In this document: in pieces, positions 22,801 to 37,800 of the stretch
Numbering within the stretch: position 1 is the first letter of the stretch
How the letters are laid out: the number at the start of each line of letters is the position of its first letter
DNA from: Neelides folsomi
Taxonomy: Eukaryota; Arthropoda; Collembola; Neelipleona; Neelidae
Direction of reading: 5' to 3'
Assembly: GCA_034687125.1 (NCBI GenBank)
Contig: JAQGBZ010000249.1
Span: forward strand, 1 to 64,000
Length of the DNA: 64,000 nucleotides
Made by a program: the position numbers and the translations under genes
Notes under the pieces: model-generated
What the model saw: the letters and a program-made list of their open reading frames with translations, nothing else
What the model was told of the DNA's origin: nothing
Database searches by the model: none

Positions 22801-25800
22801 TCCTGGTGGACACACGCGATCTCCACATGTTGAAGGCACAACTCGTTCGACTCCTCCTGAGATCCGATCGTAGCCATTCCATGGGAGAATGAGACCAGTA
22901 TACAAAACCGGTTCACTTCGACATCCACGAACTTGTTTTTGGATTTCTCTGGTCAGGTCGAGTGGGCGGGACCAGACGTTGACACGTGAAAGGCTCCCAA
23001 TGAACCCGGAATCTGCAGGAGCACGACCGGATTCTGAAGCGGGAGCTCCAAGTGAAATCCAACCGCTAAAAAAATAAAAATTTAGGTAAATATAGGTAAG
23101 CTTGGCATCGAAATAACTGTTATACATATTTAGTTAGTTAAAAGAATAATTAAATTATAAATAATTTTTAAAAGCGACTTACAATTCAGGGAGATCTTGA
23201 TTAAGTCCATAGCTATCAGCCTTCCCAGCAATCAACCCATCAGTTATGAGAGTTAGCGATGAGTTTGAATTATCATAAATGAGTGTGACATGATGCCATT
23301 GTTTGTCATTGACCGGGGCGTAATCTCTGAATGGCAGATAAACTTCAGGTTCTCCGTTGAACAACGACACTAGGAATCCAGCAGAATGAGCTTGAACTGC
23401 AAGGCGTCTTTCCCGAACGGACAATCCAGAAGAAACAACGTAATAATTGAGGAAAGTTCCGCTGTCGTCTCCATGAGCAAATCTGACCCAAGCACTCAGT
23501 GAAAATCCGCTACCATCACGTGGGATTTGGAATGGAACGATTTGTTGAGCTGAGCCAGTTCCTTCTTCGTCACTGAACACGAGGTCATAATCGACTTGAA
23601 TAGCTAAAAATTAAAATTAAACAATTTAATTAAAAGAATTAAAATTTCAATATATGAAATTCAAAAAATAATTCCTTACTTTTTCTGCAATCTTCTCCTG
23701 TCAGGTTGAATGGACATTTGCAGTAAAATCCATCAGCAAGATCAACACAAGTTGCAGTTGGTGGACAAGCGGATGGTTTACAATGTGGGACAGATTCACC
23801 GCAGTTCTTTCCAGCAAATCCAGGTGCACAAGTGCAGGTGTATCCAGGCCCATGATCCAAACATGTAGCTCCATTGAGACAAACTCCAGCAGCACAAGCG
23901 TCAAATTCATATTCGCATCCAACACCAGTGTAGTCGTTATTACAAGAGCAGTTCAATCCCGATCCGTAGTCCTTGCAAGATCCTCCGTGCATGCACGGGT
24001 CTCCAATACAACGATCCGGAGCAGTTTCACATTGTTTTCCTTCTGTTCCAGATGGACAGACGCAGAAGTAGTCAAGGAAGAGGTCAACACAAGAAGCATC
24101 GTTTTGACACGGGTCGCTGTCGCAATGGCCAATGTCTTTCTCGCAACGTTTTCCGGCCCAGCCAGGCAAACATCTGCACATAAATCCATTGATTCCATCC
24201 ACGCAAGTTCCTCCGTTTTCACATGGCTCATCTTCACATTCGTCAATGTTGTTCTATAAATTGGGGTTAAATATATTTAATTAATGAATTAATACCTATT
24301 GTAATATATTATACACATAATATGTTAATGGACTCTATTTCTAATTTACTCATTTAATTCAATAATTCAATGATTTAATATATTTTAATTTGGAGTTAAC
24401 TTGAATTAAAATATTTATCTTACCTCGCAATGAACTCCATTAAATCCAGCTCGGCATTTACAATCAAATTTGTTGTCAAGATCAAGACAAGCTTCAGTTC
24501 CTTCGTGGTCACAAGGAGAGTTCAAACATTCGTCAATTTCAGCTTCGCATTGAAGACCTTTAATTAAATAAAGTATTTATTAACTTTAAATATTTTAAAT
24601 AATTGGACAAACGATTTAACTACAATTTTTTAAACTCTTTATAACGAATAAAATCCATTTAATTAATTTTCTTATTCGACTTACCAACAAATCCAGGTCT
24701 GCACGTGCATTCAAATCCATTGTCCATATCCTTGCAAGAACCTCCATTATGACAAGGTTCATTGGCACAGTCGTCCACCCGATGTTGGCAATGTTTCCCA
24801 GTATATTCCGGATCACAAGCACAGACAAAGTCTCCAATAAGATCTTGACATTCTCCACCGTTTAAACAAGGCTCATCCGCACATTCGTCCACGTTTACAT
24901 CACAGTTGGGTCCAGCCCATCCAGCATCGCAAACGCATTCGTAGTCGAAGAGCCGATCCACACAAAGCCCATGAGGTGAACAAGGAGACGTCGAGCAAAG
25001 GTCAACTTTAACTTCACATCTCTTTCCAGTAAACCCGGGTGGGCAAGCGCATGAAAAGTCATGAACCAAATCCGTACAATTTGCTCCCAATAAACAAGGA
25101 AGTTCTGCACAATCATCGATGTTATTTTCGCACAAAGGTCCGTCCCATCCTGGTCTACAATCACATCTGAATCTTCCTTGAGCGAGTGCAACGCAAGCAC
25201 CGCGATTTTCGCAAGGATTTCCTCCTTCAGTTTCGCATGGATTGATACTGATGTCGCAGTTCGGTCCCGTGTATCCGGTCTTACACAAACATTTATAATT
25301 CCCGAGTCCGGGTTCGCTTCTACACATTGCATTTTCGGGGCAAGAGTCGTTCCTACAATTGGTGGCTTGATCCTCGCAATTAAGGCCGGAATATCCAGGT
25401 GGGCAATTACATTTATATCCTTGGGGTTCATCAATGCAAGATGCTCCATTATGGCAAGGGGATGAATCGCACTCGCTCACGTCAACCTCGCACAACCGTC
25501 CAGTAAATCCAGCCGGGCAGAAACAAGTCGGAGCGTGTCCTTGAGCAACGCAAAGTCCACCATTGTCACAATAAGATTCAGAACATGCAACAGGTCGACA
25601 ATCTTCCTTAGCGGCTCCTCCAATTTTAATTGTTGTGGCTTCTGAAGGGCATTCAGCGCATTTCGTTGCCCCTTCCTTATTTTGGTAGAATCCCATTGGG
25701 CACATTGTGCAAGGAGCAAGACCGGTTGGTGAATAAGAACCAGGTGGACATTTTGTTCTACAATTTTCCGGTCCAGAGGCTGCAGGTTGGTAAGTGAATG

Positions 25801-28800
25801 TGTTTGGCGGGCAAGCTAAACAATCCTTGAATCCGTCTTGTGGTGGTGGGCCAGTGTAGGAATTCCGTTGACATTCCAAGCAAGGAACGAGTCCTGTTGG
25901 TGAATAAGTTCCGAAACCGCAAACTGGTACGCAATCATCAAATGATTTAGATCCAGAATCCCGGGTGAAAGTTCCAGGCGGGCATCGTGAACAAGCTCCT
26001 TGACGAGCACGGCTTTGGTAAAATCCTCTTGGACAAGGTGTACAATCCGATTCACCTTCATGGGCAAAAGACCCAGATGGACAATGAAGACATCTCGGGA
26101 CCGAACTTCCGCTTTCCATATTCAAAACTTCTCCGGTTCCGCAAGTAAACCCGCGACCGATTTTGGAAGTTAGAGCTCTCAAAGGCGGGCAAATGTTGCT
26201 CACTGAAGAAACATTCAAAAGTGGTTCCAAAACAGCTGAAGACGACGGAACAGAAAGATCAAAAATGAGTGACAAAGTTGAGCCACAAAGATCGAAAAGT
26301 TGGGTTTGTTTAACTGCTGGGCTGACGTTCAAAACATATGAAAATTGGACGACGTTTTCTTCCAACATCATTGGCCGAGTTTCGACAAAGCTGACATTCA
26401 TGTCGACATTGACAGCTGAACATCTTTGTGAGAGCAACATGCTTAAACCAGATTGAGCTCCTTTAAGATTCTCAACATATTGTGGAAGACAATGGGGCGG
26501 GACGGCTCCATGGGCTCTGTATCTTACAACAGCGTCCACATGGTATCGGGCCATTTCGGTATCTTCGGATACGCAATCAGGGACGATCCGTGACGGTGTC
26601 CAACTTCTGGTCCGTTCCCGACATGTAAAAGTTTTCATTGGTTCTCCATCGGTGAAGCGGAAACCTTGACGGCATGTTGCAAGACATTGAACTCCTTCAT
26701 TTCCATCTCGAACACAATTCAAGTTTCCATAAGCTGGAGGTCCAAGTTCCCAATCGACGCATGGACTTGGTTGGACAGAAACTTGAAAATGGCAAGTTGC
26801 TTGATTTCCAGCCCGATCGCTTGCAACAACTGTGACATTTTCGAATCCTCCGACTGGGATAATTGCGGATTCAGGTAAGAAGGCTAAAGTTGGGGGTCCG
26901 GATGCGTCACTGGCATTAATACGTCTTCGGGTCTCGTTGAAGAAAACTTGATATGAACGTTGACGGTCCACAAGCTCAACAACATAAGATTGAGGGCAAG
27001 ACAATTGTGGAGGAGTTTCATCAGAGACTGTGATATTAATATGACAAATGGCAACATTTCCGTCAAAATCGTAGGCGAGGTATTCGACCAAAACGTCTTC
27101 GAAAACTACAAATCCAGGCATTTTAAATCCAGGTGGGCGAACTTCCATTCGAGCGACCATTCCGGAATTGTCGGAGGCAATCGGTTCAGGGAAGTTGAGT
27201 GGCAAAAGTCCGCCATCGGGTCCTTTTTGTACGACAACAGCAGAATCGGGACAATTTTCAAAAACTGGCGGTTCGTTGTCGACGCAAACTGGGAATCCGA
27301 GGTCCCATCCGAGAAGTCGGTCTTCTTCAGGTTCATCTTCACATCCAAGGAGTTCGAATTTCAGACAAGGGTTTTCGAGGTAGTTGACAATTCCGAGAAT
27401 GACAAAACGGGCTTGGACTGAGACTGGTAAAGTGATCATGGCGAGTTCTCCATAATTTCCTGGATCACGAGTGGTGAGATTGAAGTTGGGGAAATAAACG
27501 ACAAAGTTCTCGGATTCTTCTTGTTTGTAAAAGAATCGGATTTCTGTTGGACGGCCGACAACGTCGTTTGTGATCACTCCCTTCACAAGGATGGCTTTAA
27601 CTCGGTGAACTTTTCCAAGATCGACAGTGACGTAAGTGAAGGTCTCTGGAAGTCCACACCAACCGGTGGCGGAATTGAGTCGAATATTTCTTGCTTCATA
27701 ATTCGATCTATTTTTTAATAAATAAATAAATTATTATCATTAGTAAATTAACATAAATAGTTCGCTTCAGCTTTGTGTTATTTGTTAAAATAATTTAATA
27801 TTAACCTTTCTGAAGTAACGTTAATGGCTGAATCTGGAATAACTCCAGAAGTTAATCCAAGAGGTTTAATCACACGACACTCCGCATTTCGGACACAAGT
27901 AATTGGATAAGGATTGATGGGAATGTAACCAGGTCGGTTGCACTCAAATCCAACTTCTCCTCCCTATTTAATAAGTATTTAATTAGCATTTGAGTTATTT
28001 TTAATACCTTAATTTTTCATTATTTTAAGTTAAATTATAACTATAAAAGTTAGTTAATTGATGAGTTAATCTTAATGTCAATTTACTTGTTCAAAAGTAG
28101 AGGAAATTTGAACTCCATCTGGAGGTCTGCTTGGATCTTGACAAACTGGACCATCACAACGGAGATTTCCAAAGTCCCAAACTCCATTTGCTTCACACCT
28201 TTAAAATGATTAAAGTTATTAAAAATCACAAATAAAACGCGCTTTAATGAACATCAACAATCGCAATGATAAAGAGCTGTTGAAAATTACCCAACCATTA
28301 ATGACTTGTTTTTAATAGTTAATACAATTAAATTAAATTAAATTTTATGACTTTAAATTTAAAATTTAAATGTTTTATTAATTATTTACTAATTAAAAAA
28401 TGTATTATTTCCTTTGTGTTACGGATCTCACCTGACAATATTATCAGCCTTTGAAGATTGTCCAGCAAGTCGGAAAGTGTCTTGACATCCAAAGAAGAAC
28501 TGCGATTGGTAAAATGTGTCAGTAAAACGTCCATATTCAGCTCCTGTGGTTTCGACTGGGAATCCGCAATCGATCTTTTGGCAATCAGGAGCAGCTCCGG
28601 ACAACCAATAGTCAGGGAATTGTGGTTTGGGGTCATAAACACATTGACGGAATCCAGCAGTCAAAGTTGATCTCAAAGGTTGCCCATTTCGACCACATCT
28701 GAAGGTTACATTGGAAGAGAAATCGATCAAAAGATCTTCAGTTGGGCGAATGACGCTTAAACCTTCTTCGGGCTCATCTTGGAGTGGGACGCATTTGGCC

Positions 28801-31800
28801 GCTAAAATAATTTATATAAAGATAAATTAAACAATTAACGAATCAATCAAATTAATTACTATATTTAATTTATATAATTAATTATTAATTAATAAATATC
28901 CTTACGTTGACATTGAGGCACAGTTCCATTCCAAGCTCCATTTGACATACAAGCCAAACCATGAGATCCAGCCAATAAATATCCAAAGTTGCATTGGAAC
29001 CCAACGGCATCTCCGAAATGGTGTCGTTCTTTGGTTGACAAAAGCAAACCATCCGATGGAGCCGTAAGAGATGGACACATTTTAGGAACACAAGTTTTGT
29101 TAATTCTGTAAGTGTCTCCGTCTCTTAATCCATCCTCAGATGTTGGGATGAAAAATCCGGCAGTTCCATTCTTGGCATACAATTCATAACCGACGTTGCA
29201 AGCACATGAAGAAGATCCCGGGGAGTTTAAGCATTTTTGTGCACAACCGCCATTTCCGCTCATGCATTCATTAACGTCAATGCAATCCATTCGGGTACAA
29301 CCCATAAGCTCAACTTGGAGACATGGCGCTTGGACAAAGTCTTGGACAATCAGACGCAAATAACGAGCTTCGATTGGAATCGGCAAATTGAGGACGGAAA
29401 GGGAAGGTTCCAAAATTCTGAATTCAACTGAAGTTCCATCAGGATTGGCGTAGTCGCGGAACAAGTCAGTTAAATTGTCAGTGTATTGAACTCTAATTCC
29501 AGAAGCGTAAGCAGTTCCAGATCCAGATCCAATTCGTTGGACTCCTTGTGTTCGGAATCCTCGGACGATGGTTGGGGCTTTGAGGTCAAAAAGAACCCAA
29601 TTTCCTCCCTTGACGAAATTTCCTCCACACCATCCAGAAACGCTTCCAAGTCTGACAAACTATTAAAAAATAATCATTTAATTAAAAAAATTCTAAAAGG
29701 TTACAGCTAATATTTCCATATTATTATCTGGCCAATGTATAAAAAATATTTATAATTTTTACCTCTTTTGGATGTTCTTCAAGAGAGGACGAAACGGAGA
29801 TTGATGAATCTGGTAACCCGCCATTGGCAAGTCCCAAATCTGCGTTTCCTCTGCAGTCCAAAGCAGGCGTGAATCCTTTGCGACACTTGCAGTAAAACGA
29901 CCCAGGCATATTCATACATTGAGTCGACGCGAGGTCACATTGGGTTGAGCTGCACTCGTCCACGTCTTCGCAAACCGGGAGTTCTGTGAATTCCCCAGAT
30001 GGTCCACATTTAACCACGGAGGTTCCAAGAAGTCTGTAGCCTCTGTGACAACTGATCTTGGCCTCATCTTCGAAATACCATTCACGTCCGTTGTCCACAA
30101 CAAATCCATTTGTAACTTCGGGGCTCTTGTAACATCTCCTCCCTTTAGACCCAATTAAATAATTAAATTAAACAATTTACTACCTAAACACAAAGTCCTT
30201 GGTTAATGCCTCACTTAGGATTCGCGCAAACGTTTTTGTGTTTGGGTAGTACATTGATTAAATGTTAAATATTAATACAGATTAAACGGATTTTTTTAAT
30301 GTGTAACAAGAATTAAATATGATTTATATTTGAAACTTACGTGAACATTTTGGCACATCTGAAGACCAAGTTCCATTACTCATACAAAGAAGAACGGGTT
30401 GGCCATATCGGACATATCCAGGTTCACATTCAAGTCGGACGATGGTTCCGTAACTTCGACCACCGCCGGCCAAAACTGCTTGTTTTCCGTTAGGAGTCTC
30501 AGGAAGTGGAGGACATTGGGAAGCTAAATTTCCAATTAAATTGTTTATTAAAAATTCAATTAAAATATCAAACTCATTTAGTTATTTAGATTCCTAGAAC
30601 GATATGTCTCTAGTATTTATATGATCTTTTGATTTAAAATTCTTACCTAAACAAACTGGTAATTTTTCCCATTTTCCAGTAGCAGTGCAACCAATAATCT
30701 CTGTAGCTTTTCCAGATGGGAATGCAAATCCGGCATAACACTGATAGGTCGCTTTTCCCAAATAAGTCACGTTGATGGCTCCAATGGCGAATCCATTTGA
30801 GATTTGCGGAACAGGGCCACAATAAACCTCTGTAAATAGCAAATATTATTACATGTCATTACTCATTGAATTTCAATTACCAATTACTCACAAGCCCAAG
30901 ATAAGTATGTAGGATATGTATGGTATATTTAGGATTTTTACCTTGACAGTCTGGAATATACATTGTTGACCAAACTCCACCAGGCCGACATTCCGTAGTT
31001 ATTTTCTGTTGTCCCGTTGCAAATTCCTGGCCGGTTGGACATGAGAAAGTGACCTGAGTTCCAAAAGCAATATCTCGACTGCTGGCCAAAGCTCCTTTCC
31101 CACTCTTCAAAACCGGACAGTCTGGAAGTTCAGAAATTGAAGCATTTATGATCTCCGACAAGAATGAATTATTATTTATTATTCACATATAGGGACTTCT
31201 TCATTTCCATTCATTCCTTTCCCATTGTTCTTTCAACAAAGGTTTAAATCATTAAGCCTTTGTTGTTATTAAATCGTTAAAGATTTTAGATCATAATTTA
31301 TTTATTTGTTAATTACCGGCCGAGAACACGGCACGCCATCCTTGTCTTGTCCTCAGGGAATCAGTTTTAAATTTCAAAGTCATGTCTCCCGACTCGGCTG
31401 TCAAAGTGATTCTTGGGACGGATCGTCCACTGAACCCATTCCCAGAATGAAGACGCAAGCTGTCGGTGCTCGACCCGTCAAATACCTTAAAAGGTAAAAA
31501 ATGGGATTAATCAATTAATTCAGCCCAGGTCTTCTTTCCCCAATACACCATCAGCTTCATATCACTTTTTTTTCTCCAATTTGCAAAGTGTATAATTTCA
31601 ATTAACCTTTCCTCTCCATTACAATCCAAACACCTCCATTAGGCTATAGACCAAAGACCATTACACAGAAGTAATAGCTTACTGTGTAAATTACACATTT
31701 TTTGAATTCTTCAACTACTCAACCAGTAATAATTCCAAATGCAAGGCGTTTGGGAAAACATAAACCCATTTGCATCTTAAATTCATCTCGTTCTTCAAAA

Positions 31801-34800
31801 GCTTCTTCAAAAGTTGATTTTAAATCCAATACATGACATTGCATCTTAAGCACCTTATACCCATCATACTCACAGGTATACTTATTTTGTATAGCATGTT
31901 AAGTTTAAATACTTACAATGTATGTAATACACTGTATTTTATATTCTGAGCATTTCTTATATGTAAAGAACACTGGAGCTGAACTTCCTTAATTTTTATC
32001 AAGAATTATTCCTACAAAATAACATGAGCCAGAATTTATAAGAAACGTAATGTATGAAACTACAGGAGCAATAAAGGGTGTTATAGTTATAGTTTATAAA
32101 AGTTGATGAATGTAAGTATATAAGGGAGATATGTTTAAGAATCTTTGCAAGAATCTGTTAAGAACAACTCCAGGTAAAAGTCCTGCAGGTAAGGCTTACA
32201 GGTTAAGTTAATGGCGTAATGGGCCAAATTGTTGCTCGGCAAGGTGGAAGGCGAGTGTGAATCAAAGAGAGGGAATTAATGATTCGAGAACATTCATTCC
32301 TGCCACGTTCAACGTTCCTTGTTAGAACCTGGACGGCGGACGATGAACTCGGAAGGATCTCCTTATCAATTTACTCCTTCGAACAAATGTCAATTCCCCG
32401 CATCTCGCCAATTCATCTCGGTGATGAAGTTGGTATATTAAATACACCCATGTGTTTAATATTCTATTCCCGTGCTCCTCCGCATTCCAGGAGATTTCAC
32501 ATTCATCATCAAGGATCAATATCTTCATAACGGCCTTTGAGTCATAATTAAAAATGGAAACGGAGTTTGATCAATTTAACATTAACCCAACGTATGTAAT
32601 AAGTAACGTATTGTGATGGATGACTCCAATCTGCTCCGCCTCCGAATAAATTATCAGTTCTTTGATAATTGAACTTATAATTAAAACATACTTGCATAAT
32701 TAGAATGTTAACAACTGCTTTAAGAATGGGATTATAAATGTATACAGATAAAATGTACGAATACTATATATATTACATATAAAATTGCATATTGGAATTA
32801 TATTCTTAGATTTAGTTTTATAAGAGAGTTGAATTTAATTACATTATTTGTATGACGTGAACTATGCATTGACGTTCAATTAAAAATCGTATGTGTTTTA
32901 ATGTTGATTTAAAAAGGAATGGGGATGAAAGCGAGCGATAAGTGAAATTAGAAACTCATTTTGTTTCCGGTATTAAATACACAAGGAAATGAGCAAGTGT
33001 AAATCTCACGAGTTCTTTAAATGTAAAAACACGGTCGTGGCTTTTCGCTCATTTGCCCATGTGTGTAAATAAAATTACAATTGACGCTTTTCATTAACAA
33101 ATAAAAAACCACGAAATTAAATACGCATTATAAAATATTCATAACACTTAAATACATAACTATAAAGGAAAGCATTAAATCTATTAAAAATCTATTAAAT
33201 TCTGAGAAGATGAACTCATTCGCGAAATCATCTTTGTACAACCATTGTACCTACGTAAAATCGTACTTATTCCTATTAAGAATGTACAAAGCATATAACA
33301 ATAGCATATATGAGAAACGCACAAAATGATTCAGAGTCTTTGAAATCGCGTTAGTTCCGCTTGGTTCAAAAATGTCTTCCAAGACGTCCATTGGGAATAA
33401 GAAGAAAATAAGGAATAAATACATTTAATATAGGGAGTGAGGAGACTAAGAAGAGATCGGAAAAAGGCTTAGAGGATGATTCTTAAAGAATGTTAAAGGA
33501 GAACACAATTGTTCTTCATCACATCTTTGTAAGAGAGATCTTTTGGTTCATTTCATCACTTGGATTTTGGAATTGTTGAGGGGGAGGAAGGGAGGGGATT
33601 TTGAGTGGAGTCACGTAACTGTTCATTCCTCAACAACCCTTTAGAGATGAATGGGGAAGAAGCCGGTTCTCAACTTCGTACCGACCAACTTCATTCCCTT
33701 AAAAAGACCCAGCCTTTTCATTCACCAATTTAAACATTATTCAGAGGAGAAAAATCCTCGACATTCTGAACAACATCCTGAAGAAACTGAAGATACTAAA
33801 GAAGATGGTGAAGATGAAATGAGCACAGGATGAGTCGATGCATCTCAGAGGAGATCAAAAAAGGACACTTTTGTCCTTAGAAGCAAACATTATAACTGTC
33901 CACTACATTGTTTAATGCGAAAAAACAAAAGTTTAAACTAGGTTTTTAAACTAATTGTCAATTGTCATCAATTGTCAATTGTCAATGACTTTGTTATTTG
34001 ACTCTTCTCATCCTTTAACTTAAGTTAAGACTTTAAGAGTTAAGACAGTTAGCATAAGCTTGGGCCTTTTTAGTGTATTTATTTTAGTCAAGAATGGATG
34101 TTTTCAAAAGTTTGAAAAGGGTCATTTTATTGTATTTTTATTGTAATTGTAAGGATTAAATTTTTTGGTAATTAATCGTTTTAAGCTACTTTGAGCTCAA
34201 TTAATTACTTTCTAATTGACCACGAAAATGGGGATGAGAAAAAAGGGGAGGGGAATTGTTTTTGATGATGACTTTGATTTGTTTTGTCAACGTCCCTCAT
34301 CTCTCTCTTTGATACGGATATTTAGAAAAGAACAGTTATGAACCTTTTATTTCAATCTCCTTACACGCTCATTTTATTTATTATTATCATCATCTTGTTA
34401 TCATCGGAGGGATCAGACACAATCTGAGGGCCGAAGAAGCTCAAGAAAGAATGCCATGTGTTTATTATGAGAAGAATGCGAGATGTTTTTAAGAGCAAGA
34501 TTCTTGTCGTTTAACAATAACTTTGCTAAAATTGAGTTTATCTTCACTAGGTTTAAAAGGATTTAACTAATACAGATATTATGTATAAATATCCAAATAT
34601 CTTAGATTTACTAATAGTAGGGTTTAGATGGATTTAAATAGGAATTTGGCTCACTTGAACAACATCAGCTTCATCGAGGTCAAAATGAGTGAATCGGAGT
34701 GAAAGAGGTCCGCCACGTGGTCGTTTGATTAAATAAGTACATTCTTGATTACTTGGATAAACTCCGACTCCGAATGCAGGAGATGACAAAGTTCCATTAG

Positions 34801-37800
34801 AGACGGATAACACTTGTTCGCAACCTGTCGGGAAAGGAGGAAGAGATTTAATATGGAGATAAATATTGAAATACGGTATACATTACATACTTAATGTTAG
34901 TTAATGTTAGTTAGAGAAAGACATATGGTAGATATAGAACATTATTGCCATTAAGTTTTGGCTAGTAATTTGACCATTGAGACATTTAATTGTAATTGTT
35001 TTTTGACGAGATTGAAGTGTAATCTGTTTGATTGCCCATCCCCAGCCCACGCATTAGGGAAAGACAATGGAATCAAATGTTGGAATCTCCAATTGCATTG
35101 TTTGGATCTTGTGCAGAAAACTAAAAAGGTATTTGGAAGACTTGTGAAAGTTGATGATTCCTTTTGAAATAATATATTTAGCAAATTGGGTTAACTCTTT
35201 CAAACATTCAAACTTTTCCTTAAAAGTCATTGAGCGAACATTAAATTCATCTTGGGAGTTTGAGTCTTTCAAAAACCTCAAAGATCTCATGAATCTCAAG
35301 ATTCTCAATTCTCACAACAATTATTTCTCTTTCACACCAAATGTAAACCTAAACTTTGAGAATGAAAAGACATTGAAAAAAGTTATTTTGGAAACTCGCG
35401 CTCTTTCAGTTTTTCTATAATAATTTCTCTTTGTTTTTTTAATTCATTTTCTCTTGAACCTCAACATTGAAGTTTCTTTTCAATGTGACTTTTTCTAAAG
35501 ATATTAACTCTAAATAACTCTAAACATGAAGAATGAAATTTAGCTAACCTTGATAATATTTGATTTGGAATCCTTTGGCTCCGCCGTTCCCTGATGTTGT
35601 AAAATACAAATAAAGTTGATTTCCAGTCGAAGTCACGAATTTTGCAACGTCTGGGCCGGATCCGGTCAAAGTAGCCAATTTCTTGGCAGATGGACCTTCG
35701 CCGTCTCGAACAACAAGAGTGTCGCGTGGGGAAGTCAGACCGAAATCCTCAACCTGATTATAAACCCATTATAATTATTTTTAATAAAATAAATTAAAAA
35801 CATTACCATTTAATTAACTTATCAGTTTAACATCTCGTCCTTTTGAAAAACTAAATAGTAATAATATTCATACCTTGAGCGTAACAAGTTTTCCAGTAGG
35901 AGCAGTCACAACATAAACACATTCAAGTCCACCGGGATATCCATTAGGATAACCAGGAGAAGCAAGAATTTGCGAATGCTGAGTCGCCCGCAAATTCCCA
36001 CCGCAATTGCCCGGTTCGGTCTTCCAAGTTGCCCGGAATCCTTTCTTTTCCACCGAGGCGTCCGATCGGAATTTGACAATCATGAAATTGGAAGCGGAAG
36101 TGAAAACGGTAGATGAATTGAGCCGTCCGGACAATGTCGCGAGATTTACCCCGGCACGTTCCGTTCGAGCTCCACCGATCACTTGAACAGTGTCGAAACC
36201 TTTTTCCGTTTCAAATTCCGAAAACTAAAATAATTTAATATTATATTATAAATGAAATGACCTTATTTTAAAGTTGGGATCATCAAATTTTTGCTAATGA
36301 TTAATGAATAATAAAATCTATTATTCTTATCCGTATTGTACCTGAAGAACAATGGAATGTCCCTCTGGAGCCTCAAGCGTCCATTTGCAATCCGAGAGCG
36401 ACGGGTAACGTGAAGGAAAACCAGGAGATTCAACAAAAGCCCCCACGGATGTTTTATGAAATCGGCATAAATCGGGACAATCGAGTTCATCTGACTCATC
36501 TCCACAATCGTCTTGCTTATCACACCGGAATGCCGAATTGATGCAACGACCATTGGAACAGAGATATGAACCTAATTCATAATTTACATATAAATATATG
36601 ATATTTAAAACTATAACTTAAATATTAATTATTAATTAAAATTAATTTTTTAACATACCTTGTGGACAAGCTTGGGCTCTGCATACAAATGGCATGAGAG
36701 ATTCGCAAGTTGTGAGTTCCCAAGATTGAAGCCCGGAATCTTTGGTTGTTGATCCCGTGGTGGATTGAACACATTTTCCCATTTTAGTATTTGGCTGCTT
36801 CCCCGCCCAAAATCCCGCATATTGGGACAGGAGGGATCCGCCGGCCGAATCCAAAGTGTTGGTTCTCAAATCGTCCAATGTGTTGAATCCGAGCCAAAAG
36901 TTTGGATCTCCGTGAGAGAATCGGCGAGCGAGGGCCATTGTGTAATTGTGACTTGTCCATGACTCAACATCAACCAATTCGCTCCCGTACCTAAATAAAG
37001 ACATTGACATTTAGTTTTAATTATTCATTTAACATTTATTCGTAATGTATTAGAACATTTGATTATGCCAACGAAGTACTTTCTGAACTGTTTTCTTATT
37101 ACGTTATAATCCTTGTAATACTTTTATTTTAATGAAATGAACGGCCAATGTGAATTCGTGATTAAATTAAAGCGGATTGATAATTGTATTGTAATTGATA
37201 AATGTATGTAAATATTAATTAGGTAGATATAAAGGCCAATGATTTAGTTATTTTGATAAATGGTTTTAATTCGTTGGAACTCAATTAGTATAGGAAAAAG
37301 ATTCAGTTGGGGGATTTAAATTGAGCAAAATTGAAGCATTAAAATTGAGGTAAAATAAAGCGGTTAAATCGGAGTTAATTGAAGTTTAGACTGTTAAATT
37401 GCCTCTTTAGCATTCATGTAAGTATGAGCCAAATGAATGGAAAAACGTGGGGAGTTGTGAAAAGTGTATTGAGACTGTGTTGAATTAATTAGTTCGGCCT
37501 CTCCCACTCTTCGCAAATTTCCAATTGGGAGGAAACGGCTAATAATTGGAGCGCTGGTGGTTTTACCCCAGAAGGACTCAAGTAAGAGTTGGAAGATTGA
37601 GAGAAGGACCGTGATTGAGAATTCCGCCAAGGAACTCACCAACCCTCGTAGGTCCAAATGAGACGAGAAGTCGTGCGAAAATTGGGTCGACGATTCGGCA
37701 ATTTGTCTCCATCACGCTCTCAAATGTTCTCTCACGTTTAAAATGCTCACCCTCGTCATCATCAAATGAAATTGAAATTATCACCTTCGTCAAAATCACA